Source: an uncultured Persicitalea sp.
GTDB lineage: Bacteria > Bacteroidota > Bacteroidia > Cytophagales > Spirosomataceae
Reading direction: 5' to 3'
DNA: 5,461 bases
NCBI GenBank assembly: GCA_950075905.1
Contig: CATMVR010000397.1
Location: forward strand, 1-5,461
The notes beneath the pieces are model-generated. The model did no database searches and was not told where the DNA came from. It worked only from the letters and a program-made list of their open reading frames with translations. Both the position numbers and the translations under genes were made by a program. The first letter of the stretch is position 1. Every line of letters starts with the position of its first letter. Shown one piece after another: positions 1-5,461 of the stretch.

Positions 1-1345
1 CGTAGGGGCGAAGATTGTTGGAAATTAGCCGGGTTTCGGTACAAGCTTCGTCAAGAAACTGATTCAATGGCCCCTTAACCTTTATGGGTAATTTTTCCAG
101 ATGTGCCTCTACAAATAGTTTGATGCGCGACAATTGAATGCCCAGGCCATCGTGCAGATCACGGGCAATACGGCTCCTCTCTTTTTCCTGTCCTTCGATC
201 ATGGCCCGAAGTGATTTCAGTTCCAATTCCCGAATTTGCTGCCGGGCGATGACCGTTTCCTGATGAGCAATCAATTTTTGCTGACGGCGCAAAAACACCA
301 TTGCTACCACCCCCAATACACTCAGCACCAGCCCTACTGCCAATACTATGTTGAGTACTTTTTGGTTGTTGCTTTGCTCTTCGGCTAATTGCTTTTCTAC
401 GGCAAGGGTTTTTATCTGGCTGTCGAGCTCTTTCAGACGCAGGCTTTTGGTTTGCTCTGATGTATTAAATTGGGTCGTATAATCCAGAGTTTTTAACAAA
501 TAAGCGTAGGCTTGCTCGTGGTTTCCCAGCCGGGAATAGCTATCGGCTGTGTGCCTGGAGAGCTCCCGCAGCATCAGGAGATCATTGGTTTTTCGGGCGA
601 TCTGCGCGCTTTTCTCATAATGATCAATTGCCAACTCAGAGCGATTTTTAAACTGCTCCACCAATCCTAAGTAAAAGTGGTTCAAGGCAATAAGCCAATT
701 TACATTTAGTTTGCGGGATAGCTCCAGGCTTCGGGTGGCATAGTACCCGGCCGAGTCGGGGCGCTTGGCCTGCGAGTAGGTATTGGCCAGCAAATTGAGC
801 GCATACGCCTGCGACTGAGGCTGATTGCTACGGGCGCTCATGCGTTCGGTCTTGCGGAGTTCAGTGATCAAATCCGGGGGAAGCGGATCTTTTTTCTGGG
901 CAATATTGGCCAACCCCAGCCGGCTCTCGATAAGCTTGGGTATATTGTTGGTACGTTCAAAATAGTTTTTTGCCCGCGTCAGGTACCTTTCAGCCGAGGC
1001 CGTTGTGAAATAATCGTAGGTATAGTAGTTGCCTATGATCAGGTACTCATTGTAAAAACCTGACGAATCTCCCAGCATACTGTAATACTTCAATCCATTA
1101 AAATAAGCTTCCAGCGAGTACTTATTGTAGCCATACATCTGATGGTATAAGTCACCCAACTCGTTAAACAAAGGTGGTACCTTCCCGTAGGCTTTCTCCT
1201 GAATCAACCCCCGAATCTCCTGCTTAATTTTGGTTACGGAGGTCGTGGAATCCATAGCTTGCGCCGGGCAGCCACCTGCTCCCAGGAGCAGGGTCACCCC
1301 CAAGCAGACAATAAATACCTTTGAGAAGATCAGGGTGATTCTCAT
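1..1345 (-). CDS. TPR-containing membrane sensor histidine kinase (HisKA_3 family), 3' end cut by window edge
   Basis: Sensor kinase that should autophosphorylate on His and pass phosphate to the adjacent NarL-type regulator. The frame is open from ATG 1345 to the left edge (448 full codons). Residues 1-30 form a Sec signal peptide with a hydrophobic core and an AQA|MD cleavage site (30/31). Residues about 35-300 are helical, rich in Tyr, Leu and Ala, and resemble degenerate tetratricopeptide repeats, so they would be a periplasmic sensing region. A coiled-coil-like stretch (about 300-328) precedes one membrane segment (about 330-352), followed by RR and a second coiled coil. The phosphoacceptor motif ERSRIARDLHDGLG places the active His at residue 398. 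The last residues, SNNLRPY, match the X region that precedes the ATPase domain, which lies beyond the window. The start is chosen because the signal peptide begins right there; no Shine-Dalgarno is visible, as is usual in Bacteroidota. It begins 25 bases after the regulator stop, so the two are probably co-transcribed. The ligand cannot be told. Confidence 0.9.
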   Translation of the reverse strand, partial: MRITLIFSKVFIVCLGVTLLLGAGGCPAQAMDSTTSVTKIKQEIRGLIQEKAYGKVPPLFNELGDLYHQMYGYNKYSLEAYFNGLKYYSMLGDSSGFYNEYLIIGNYYTYDYFTTASAERYLTRAKNYFERTNNIPKLIESRLGLANIAQKKDPLPPDLITELRKTERMSARSNQPQSQAYALNLLANTYSQAKRPDSAGYYATRSLELSRKLNVNWLIALNHFYLGLVEQFKNRSELAIDHYEKSAQIARKTNDLLMLRELSRHTADSYSRLGNHEQAYAYLLKTLDYTTQFNTSEQTKSLRLKELDSQIKTLAVEKQLAEEQSNNQKVLNIVLAVGLVLSVLGVVAMVFLRRQQKLIAHQETVIARQQIRELELKSLRAMIEGQEKERSRIARDLHDGLGIQLSRIKLFVEAHLEKLPIKVKGPLNQFLDEACTETRLISNNLRPY

Positions 1346-1370
1346 TCCAAACCCGGTGTATATATCTCTT

Positions 1371-2018
1371 TTAGTCAATTAGCTGTAGTTCCATGGCAGT
1401 TTTGATCAGCAGGGCAGTATTCGGAACCCTGAATTTCACCAGCAAGCTGCTCCGATGAAACTCCACGGCTTTGGCGCTTACAAACATCCGCGTAGCCATT
1501 TGCTGCGTGGTAAGTCCCTGGGCCATCAGGGAAAGCACCTCTGACTCCCGGGGAGTCAGATTCGGTTTCTGATCGGCTCCAGTGGCTGTTTTGCGGCCCC
1601 TGGGCGACTCGTTCAGCAGGATATGGGTGATGCTGGCGTTGAAGTACCGCTCGTTTTGATGTACCGACCGAATGGCTTGCAATAGCTCCACTTTGGTGGT
1701 ATTTTTAAGTAAATATCCGCTCGCACCTTTCTTCACCATACGTTTGATCAAACTTGCGTCGTCGTGCATAGTAAGAGCCACTACCTTACAGGCTTCATAC
1801 TGCTGCGTAATAAGCTCGCATAACCTCAGGCCATCTTCAACGTGAGGAAATGATACATCGAGCAAAACGACATCTACCGGTGACAGACTCAGGCGGGCCT
1901 CTACGGCCTCTACCGTGTAGCAACGATCGGCTACTTCAATATCGGCCGATCCCGAAATCAGCGATTCAATTCCTTCGACGAATACATTGTGATCATCCGC
2001 AATCAGGACTTTAATCAT
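1371..2018 (-). CDS. NarL/LuxR-family two-component response regulator
   Basis: DNA-binding response regulator of 215 residues, a normal full length for the family. The receiver domain (about 1-120) has the acidic pair D8/D9, the phosphoacceptor D54 in VVLLDVSFP, the switch Thr T83 in VVALTMHDD and the conserved K105 in GYLLKN. A Pro/Gly/Lys linker (about 138-153) leads to a LuxR-type helix-turn-helix (about 154-210) with the signature LTPRESEVLSLMAQGLTTQQ and the recognition-helix region VSAKAVEFHRSSLLVKF. All key residues are present, so it should be active. ATG 2018 is the only start that gives the complete MIKVLIADDH beta strand; there is no purine-rich Shine-Dalgarno before it. It is the first gene of a two-gene operon with the downstream TPR kinase, which is its likely phosphodonor. 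Target genes cannot be inferred, but autoregulation through the upstream TGTCA repeat is possible. Confidence 0.95.
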   Translation of the reverse strand: MIKVLIADDHNVFVEGIESLISGSADIEVADRCYTVEAVEARLSLSPVDVVLLDVSFPHVEDGLRLCELITQQYEACKVVALTMHDDASLIKRMVKKGASGYLLKNTTKVELLQAIRSVHQNERYFNASITHILLNESPRGRKTATGADQKPNLTPRESEVLSLMAQGLTTQQMATRMFVSAKAVEFHRSSLLVKFRVPNTALLIKTAMELQLID

Positions 2019-2064
2019 ACCGGGTTTGCAATTAAAAAAGTTTGGTTTTCAATAACGTCGAGTG

Positions 2065-2088
2065 TGTCAGAATATGTTGTCACTGACA
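2065..2088. promoter_or_regulatory. Candidate operator: TGTCA/TGACA inverted repeats upstream of the response regulator
   Basis: The sequence shows TGTCAG (2065-2070) and CTGACA (2083-2088) as 6-base inverted arms 12 bases apart. Nested in the right half is the odd palindrome TGTCA-C-TGACA (2078-2088). This gives three half-sites about 46-70 bases before the regulator ATG. On the minus strand the right arm overlaps TATGTCAG (2090-2083), a weak match to the Bacteroidota -7 element TAnnTTTG, with a TTTG (2116-2113) 22 bases upstream as a possible -33 element. NarL-family proteins commonly bind short inverted half-sites, so autoregulation is an inference. The arms are short enough to arise by chance. 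Confidence 0.3.
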
Positions 2089-2164
2089 TAGTTTTTCAAA
2101 GTGCTTTATCTCCAAAATAGGACTTTGTTATGCAAAAATAGCACTTATGGCCCATCTAAAAGAA

Positions 2165-2204
2165 TAGGGAAAACCCAATATATTTGAATTTGGGGTTTTC
2201 CCTA
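2165..2204 (-). terminator. Probable rho-independent terminator after dnaE
   Basis: A perfect 12-base inverted repeat, TAGGGAAAACCC at 2165-2176 against GGGTTTTCCCTA at 2193-2204, encloses a 16-base AT-rich loop. Read on the minus strand it lies 28 bases beyond the dnaE stop and is followed by TTCTTTTTAG (2164-2155), a T-rich tail. That fits an intrinsic terminator separating dnaE from the two-component operon. The stem has only six G-C pairs, so strength is uncertain. The plus-strand side has only a weak T tract (2213-2216). Confidence 0.65.
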
Positions 2205-2232
2205 GGATATAATTTTATCAGTTTTTGCCTGT

Positions 2233-3546
2233 CTAGTTCAATGAGAACTCCACTCCTTTCAACAGTTTCAACCGATTGAACAGCTCGTTGGAAGGGTCTA
2301 CCCTATACATCCTGGAAAGTAGCTGTACCTCGATTTTGGATTCATTATCTACCACCGACAAACTGATGGCGCAGTTGCCCGGATGCCCCACCAGCGCCTC
2401 CTGTAACACCGATACGAATTCCTGATCGATGATTTCAATGGCACATTTCATTTTCACCTCCTTGCACATCTTCTCCCGGATTTCGGTCAGGAGCTGAATG
2501 TTGAGTACTTTAAACTCAAACTGATCCTCGTTGTAGTACCGGCTCTGTACTTTGCCTTTCAGATACAGAAAGCTCCCTACCTGCAGGTAGTTTTTCATCC
2601 GTATCATATCGTCTCCGCCCAGGAGCATTTCCAGGGAGCCCCGGTAATCCTCCATTTTGAATATGATAAACGGGCTACCTCTCTTGGACATACGTTCCTG
2701 AACACTCGTCACAATTCCTGCCACCGTTATTTCTTTACCCAGGTAGATGGGCTGATTGCCCTCCTCGGGTATTTCCAGCACTTTTTCCAGCGTACAGGTA
2801 CAAAAGTTGTCCATTTCCAGGCGGAAGGTATCCAGCGGATGCCCGGAGATATAAAAACCAACTACATCCTGCTCGTGGCGGAGCTTTTGCAAATCCCCCC
2901 AGGCCTCCACATCGGGCACTTTGGGCTTAGCCATGAGTACATCGTTTCCTCCGAAGGCACCAAACAAAGACGATTGACTCGATGCTTTTTCGGCGTGATA
3001 GGCATTGGCAAATTTGATTAGCTTTTCGATAAAGTTGATAGTATCGGCATCTTCTGTTTCGAAATACTGGGCGCGGTGTATAGTCTCAAAGCAATCGAAC
3101 GCCCCGGCAAAGGCCAGACTTTCCAGCGTTTTCTTGTTGACGGTACGGAGGTTGACCCGGATTATGAAATCAAATATATCGGTGAAGGGACCATTCTGAT
3201 CCCGCTCCGAAATGATCGATTCCACGGCGGCGTCGCCGGTACCTTTGATAGCCCCGAGGCCAAAACGTATTTCGCCCCGCTTGTTGGGGTTAAACTGCCG
3301 GTCCGACTCGTTGATGTCCGGCCCCAGCACCGGGATACCTATACTTTTACATTCTTCCAGGAAAAACGTAATCTTTTCAATATTACCCAGCGAGCTGGTC
3401 AGTACCGCCGACATGTATTCTGCCTTGTAGTGCGCTTTGAGAAAGGCCGTTTGGTAGGCCACAAAGGCGTAGCAGGTCGAGTGCGACTTATTGAAGGCAT
3501 ACGATGCGAAGGCCTCCCAGTCGGTCCAGATTTTTTCGAGCTTTTT
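2233..3546 (-). CDS. dnaE: DNA polymerase III alpha subunit (DnaE), C-terminal fragment, Bacteroidota type; 5' part absent
   Basis: Replicative polymerase subunit, only about the last 437 residues; the family runs to roughly 1,150-1,250. It is the 3' part of a continuous 641-codon frame starting at 4158, whose numbering is used here. DnaE similarity begins at about 205 with KLEKIWTDWEAFASYAFNKS, the end of the fingers region. Then come HhH DNA-binding segments (about 298-355, including RFGLGAIKGTGDAAVESI and NLRTVNKKTLESLAFAGAFD), the internal sliding-clamp motif QSSLF (395-399), the conserved DVVGFYISGHPLD (431-443), an OB-fold (about 476-556) and a C-terminal domain to 641. The PHP domain, the palm and its catalytic aspartates are all missing, so this piece cannot polymerise. 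No start codon or ribosome site of its own is visible at the left of the homology. I infer it is a genuine dnaE cut by a misjoin, not a biological truncation. A terminator follows. Confidence 0.92.
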   Translation of the reverse strand, partial: KKLEKIWTDWEAFASYAFNKSHSTCYAFVAYQTAFLKAHYKAEYMSAVLTSSLGNIEKITFFLEECKSIGIPVLGPDINESDRQFNPNKRGEIRFGLGAIKGTGDAAVESIISERDQNGPFTDIFDFIIRVNLRTVNKKTLESLAFAGAFDCFETIHRAQYFETEDADTINFIEKLIKFANAYHAEKASSQSSLFGAFGGNDVLMAKPKVPDVEAWGDLQKLRHEQDVVGFYISGHPLDTFRLEMDNFCTCTLEKVLEIPEEGNQPIYLGKEITVAGIVTSVQERMSKRGSPFIIFKMEDYRGSLEMLLGGDDMIRMKNYLQVGSFLYLKGKVQSRYYNEDQFEFKVLNIQLLTEIREKMCKEVKMKCAIEIIDQEFVSVLQEALVGHPGNCAISLSVVDNESKIEVQLLSRMYRVDPSNELFNRLKLLKGVEFSLN

Positions 3547-3561
3547 GGCGTCGAGGCCCTT
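3541..3561. other. Chimeric junction between alphaproteobacterial and Bacteroidota sequence
   Basis: Within this interval the coded protein changes from transaldolase (ending LAQHPLTDKGLDA, residues 192-204) to DnaE (beginning about KKLEKIWTDW, residues 205-214) without a stop or frameshift. GC content changes across it: 31 of 60 bases at 3481-3540 against 37 of 60 at 3661-3720 and 45 of 60 at 4321-4380. Both families can plausibly carry a K-G-x-D-A-like segment here, so a short shared sequence may have caused the join. An assembly chimera is the best reading. A real recombination event is possible but would leave two defective enzyme pieces. Confidence 0.85.
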
Positions 3562-4158
3562 GTCGGTCAGCGGATGCTGGGCCAGCAGCTTGAGCACGCC
3601 CGGCGGCATCGTGCCCACGTCGGCGCCGACGAGGGCGGCCTCCTTCACGTGGTTCACGGTGCGGATCGAGGCGGCGAGGATCTCGGTCTCGTAGCCGTAG
3701 TTGTCGTAGATCTGGCGGATCTCGGCGATCAGGTCCATGCCGTCGAGGTTGATGTCGTCCAGCCGGCCGATGAAGGGGGAGATGAAGGTCGCCCCCCCCT
3801 TGGCCGCCAGCAGCGCCTGGTTGGCGGCAAAGCAAAGCGTGACATTCGTCTTGATGCCCTTGCCCGAGAAATGGCGGCAGGCTTTCAGCCCGTCCAGCGT
3901 CAGCGGCAGCTTGATGACCACGTTGTCGGCGATCTTTGCCAGGTGCTCGCCCTCGGCGACCATCCCGTCGAAATCCATCGCCGCGACCTCGGCCGAAACC
4001 GGCCCCTCCACGACCTTGCAGATCTCCGCGATGACCTCCTTGAAGTCACGCCCGGATTTGGCAATCAGCGAGGGGTTCGTCGTCACGCCATCCAAGAGTC
4101 CGTAGTCGTTCAGCTCCTTGATGTCGTCGATATTGGCTGTGTCCACGAAGAATTTCAT
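3547..4158 (-). CDS. tal: FSA-type transaldolase, lacking its last residues because of the junction
   Basis: Small class I aldolase-fold transaldolase, cytoplasmic, moving a dihydroxyacetone unit between sugar phosphates in the non-oxidative pentose phosphate/Calvin pathways; some relatives act as fructose-6-phosphate aldolases. Residues 1-204 are visible: the opening MKFFVDTANIDDIKEL, DGVTTNPSLIAKSG (23-36), the Schiff-base lysine K83 in NVVIKLPLT, TNVTLCFAANQALLAAKGGA (104-123), SPFIGRLDD (127-135) and an ending at HPLTDKGLDA. The family is usually about 215-220 residues, so roughly the final dozen are missing, replaced in frame by DnaE sequence down to 2233. ATG 4158 has AAGGAG at an 8-base spacing. 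The gene follows fba by 22 bases and is likely co-transcribed with it. Distinguishing transaldolase from fructose-6-phosphate aldolase needs active-site comparison; the KLPLT context and length favour transaldolase. Confidence 0.92.
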
Positions 4159-4166
4159 GGTTCGGT

Positions 4167-4172
4167 CTCCTT
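4167..4172 (-). promoter_or_regulatory. Ribosome binding site of tal
   Basis: Minus-strand AAGGAG sits 8 bases before ATG 4158 in the fba-tal gap. It fixes the transaldolase start. It also contrasts with the Bacteroidota genes on the left, which have no such motif. Confidence 0.85.
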
Positions 4173-4180
4173 TCAGGGGA

Positions 4181-5215
4181 TCAATAGGCCAGGGCCATTT
4201 CGGACAGCGGCCGCGTGCGGATGCGCTCGGCCTGTCCGGCGGTTCCGAAGGCCTCGAATTTCTCGACGCATTGCGCCTTCATGCCGTCCATCGCCGGTTT
4301 CAGGTACTTGCGCGGGTCGAACTCGGCGGGCGCGCTCATCAGGGTCTTGCGGATCGCCGCCGTGGCCGCCAGCCGCAGGTCTGTGTCGATGTTGACCTTG
4401 CGCACGCCGTGGCGGATGCCGCGCCGGATCTCCTCCAGCGGCACACCCCAGGTCGGCTTGATCTCGCCGCCGTACGTGTTGATCAGCAGGCGCAGCTCCT
4501 CGGGGACCGAGGACGACCCGTGCATGACAAGATGGGTGTAGGGCAGGCGTTTGTGGATCGCCTCGATCACATCCATCGCCAGCACGTCGCCGTCCGGCTG
4601 GCGGGAGAACTTGTAGGCGCCGTGACTGGTTCCCATCGCCACCGCCAGAGCATCGACACCGGTGTCGGCCACGAAACGCTCTGCCTCTTCGGGGTCGGTC
4701 AGCAACTGGTCATGCGACAGGGTGCCCGTCGCACCGTGCCCGTCCTCCTGGTCGCCCTGCCCGGTTTCCAGAGATCCGAGCACGCCCAGTTCTCCCTCGA
4801 CCGACACGCCGGCAGCATGGGCCATCTCGACCACGGCGCGCGTGATCCCCACGTTATAGGCGTAATCGGCGGGCGTGGTGCCGTCTTCCTTCAGCGAACC
4901 ATCCATCATGACAGAGGTGAACCCGTGCTGGATGGCAGTGACGCAGGTGGCAAGGTTGTTGCCGTGATCCAGGTGCATGCAGACCGGGATATGCGGGTAG
5001 ATTTCCACCAGCGCGTCAATCAGCTTGGCCAGCACCGTGTCATTGGCATAGCTGCGCGCCCCGCGGCTGGCCTGCAGGATCACGGGCGACCCGGTTTCAT
5101 TGGCCGCAGCCATGATCGCCAGCCCCTGTTCCATGTTGGACATGTTGAAGGCCGGCACGGCATAGCCGTTCTCGGCCGCGTGGTCGAGCAGCTGGCGAAG
5201 GGTGATACGGGGCAT
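4181..5215 (-). CDS. fba: Class II (zinc-dependent) fructose-bisphosphate aldolase
   Basis: Reversibly condenses dihydroxyacetone phosphate with glyceraldehyde-3-phosphate to fructose-1,6-bisphosphate in gluconeogenesis/glycolysis. The CbbA-like subgroup also makes sedoheptulose-1,7-bisphosphate in the Calvin cycle. The 344 residues match the usual length of this subgroup from end to end: ITLRQLLDHAAENGYAVPAF at the N-terminus, QASRGARSYAND (48-59), catalytic D83 and zinc ligand H84 in HLDHGNN, GELGVLGSLETG (141-152, E142), TSHGAYKF (196-203, H198), MHGSSSVP (231-238, H232) and the phosphate-binding VNIDTD (274-279). The C-terminus contains FDPRKYLKPAMDGMK and FGTAGQA. All metal ligands are intact. 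ATG 5215 has AGGAG at a 6-base spacing. It lies 12 bases after the bisphosphatase stop and 22 bases before transaldolase, so it sits mid-operon. Calling it cbbA would need rubisco or phosphoribulokinase genes nearby, which are not in view. Confidence 0.96.
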   Translation of the reverse strand: MPRITLRQLLDHAAENGYAVPAFNMSNMEQGLAIMAAANETGSPVILQASRGARSYANDTVLAKLIDALVEIYPHIPVCMHLDHGNNLATCVTAIQHGFTSVMMDGSLKEDGTTPADYAYNVGITRAVVEMAHAAGVSVEGELGVLGSLETGQGDQEDGHGATGTLSHDQLLTDPEEAERFVADTGVDALAVAMGTSHGAYKFSRQPDGDVLAMDVIEAIHKRLPYTHLVMHGSSSVPEELRLLINTYGGEIKPTWGVPLEEIRRGIRHGVRKVNIDTDLRLAATAAIRKTLMSAPAEFDPRKYLKPAMDGMKAQCVEKFEAFGTAGQAERIRTRPLSEMALAY

Positions 5216-5221
5216 CTCGGG

Positions 5222-5226
5222 CTCCT
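5222..5226 (-). promoter_or_regulatory. Ribosome binding site of fba
   Basis: Minus-strand AGGAG sits 6 bases before ATG 5215 and directly after the fbp stop codon TGA (5230-5228), with one base between. The closeness of stop and ribosome site suggests coupled translation of fbp and fba. Confidence 0.8.
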
Positions 5227-5227
5227 G

Positions 5228-5461
5228 TCAGTCGGAGTGGGAAAGGTAGTCGCAGAGCGTCGCGACCTCGTCACGGCTGCCAAAGATCAGTGGCACGCGG
5301 TCATGCAGGTGGGCGGGCGACAGGTCGAGGATGGCACTCTGGCCATCCGTCGCGGGGCCGCCGGCCTGTTCGATCAGGAAGGCCATGGGATTGGCTTCAT
5401 ACATCAGGCGCAGCTTCGCCTTGCCGGGCGTGCGATGATCATAGGGATACATGAAGATGCC
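5228..5461 (-). CDS. fbp: Class I fructose-1,6-bisphosphatase, C-terminal fragment cut by window edge
   Basis: Hydrolyses fructose-1,6-bisphosphate to fructose-6-phosphate, the step after aldolase in gluconeogenesis and the Calvin cycle. Only the last 77 residues are inside the window. The frame is open to the right edge and reads GIFMYPYDHR, the equivalent of the family's GGIFLYP substrate-site strand. An internal ATG at 5452 is therefore not the true start. Next come KLRLMYEANPMAFLIEQAGG, with the conserved NPMAF/EQAGG substrate and metal neighbourhood, then ATDG and LHDRVPLIFGSRDEV, typical of the C-terminus of class I enzymes (not GlpX type). It is 12 bases upstream of fba in the same direction, so one operon is very likely. 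It could be called cbbF if a Calvin cluster lies upstream, which cannot be seen. Confidence 0.93.
   Translation of the reverse strand, partial: GIFMYPYDHRTPGKAKLRLMYEANPMAFLIEQAGGPATDGQSAILDLSPAHLHDRVPLIFGSRDEVATLCDYLSHSD

Larger units (their letters stand above)
2019..2232. other. Intergenic region between dnaE tail and response regulator
   Basis: A 214-base AT-rich noncoding stretch between the polymerase stop and the response-regulator start. It holds a probable intrinsic terminator on the dnaE side and a TGTCA/TGACA repeat on the regulator side, listed separately. I see no tRNA, small ORF with coding character or riboswitch-like structure in it. Confidence 0.75.

Noticed and set aside
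2133..2140. TATTTTTG (minus strand) as a perfect match to the Bacteroidota -7 promoter element TAnnTTTG
   Set aside because: No TTTG lies at the expected distance upstream, the area is the tail of the dnaE terminator, and such AT-rich matches are common by chance.
3792..3799. Run of eight C (G in the coding strand) in tal as a possible frameshift or phase-variation site
   Set aside because: It encodes the conserved KGGA segment of transaldolase in the correct frame, so the sequence is intact here. Nothing else suggests slippage.
3488..3835. Minus-strand 115-codon frame overlapping tal
   Set aside because: It lies out of frame inside the transaldolase gene, with the Arg/Gly/Pro-rich composition typical of a shifted high-GC frame.
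2233..4158. A genuine bifunctional sugar-metabolism and replication protein
   Set aside because: Each part lacks family-essential regions, composition changes at the join, and no functional logic links the parts; a chimeric contig explains all of this more simply.
3076..4395. Long plus-strand open frame (439 codons) across the junction
   Set aside because: It is antisense to tal, dnaE and part of fba, is rich in Arg, Gly and Val as expected from the reverse of a high-GC gene, shows no family motif, and has no plausible start region.
5228..5452. Small independent 74-codon gene starting at ATG 5452
   Set aside because: The frame continues to the window edge and the residues before the ATG complete the conserved fructose bisphosphatase strand, so this is the tail of a longer gene.
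1..5461. Insertion sequence or mobile-element ends that might explain the change of sequence type
   Set aside because: No transposase, integrase, terminal inverted repeat, target-site duplication or tRNA was seen near the join or elsewhere.

Overview
All genes in this window lie on the minus strand, but the window reads as two different genomes joined end to end. Positions 1 to about 3545 look like a Bacteroidota chromosome, probably the Cytophagales side of the phylum. GC is moderate (29 of 60 bases by hand count at 2701-2760), the start codons lack Shine-Dalgarno sequences, and the DnaE and tetratricopeptide-type histidine kinase sequences are of Bacteroidota type. Positions from about 3560 to 5461 look like an alphaproteobacterium, possibly Rhodobacterales. 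GC is high (45 of 60 at 4321-4380), strong AAGGAG/AGGAG ribosome binding sites precede the genes, and central carbon genes are tightly packed.

Layout in the direction of transcription, from right to left. The window opens inside the 3' end of a class I fructose-1,6-bisphosphatase gene (5461-5228). Twelve bases later comes a complete class II fructose-bisphosphate aldolase (5215-4181), and 22 bases after that a small FSA-type transaldolase (from 4158). The transaldolase does not reach its normal C-terminus. At about 3545-3560 its reading frame runs without a stop into the C-terminal third of a Bacteroidota DNA polymerase III alpha subunit (DnaE), which ends at 2233. The result is a continuous 641-codon ORF that is half sugar enzyme and half polymerase tail. 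After it come a probable intrinsic terminator (2165-2204), a regulatory intergenic region with a TGTCA/TGACA repeat, a NarL/LuxR-type response regulator (2018-1371) and, 25 bases further, a TPR-containing membrane histidine kinase (1345 to the left edge, truncated before its ATPase domain).

The right-hand genes make a coherent gluconeogenic/Calvin-cycle/pentose-phosphate operon: aldolase makes fructose-1,6-bisphosphate, the phosphatase hydrolyses it, and transaldolase shuffles the sugar phosphates. The left-hand pair is a coherent two-component system, with a HisKA_3 kinase and its NarL-family partner in one operon. The two halves have no functional link. The best explanation for the fused ORF is a chimeric (misassembled) contig joined at a short shared sequence, not a new fusion protein. 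Each half of the fusion lacks parts its family needs, and composition changes exactly at the join. I see no convincing undescribed system. The join is the most important thing for a reader to know before using this sequence.
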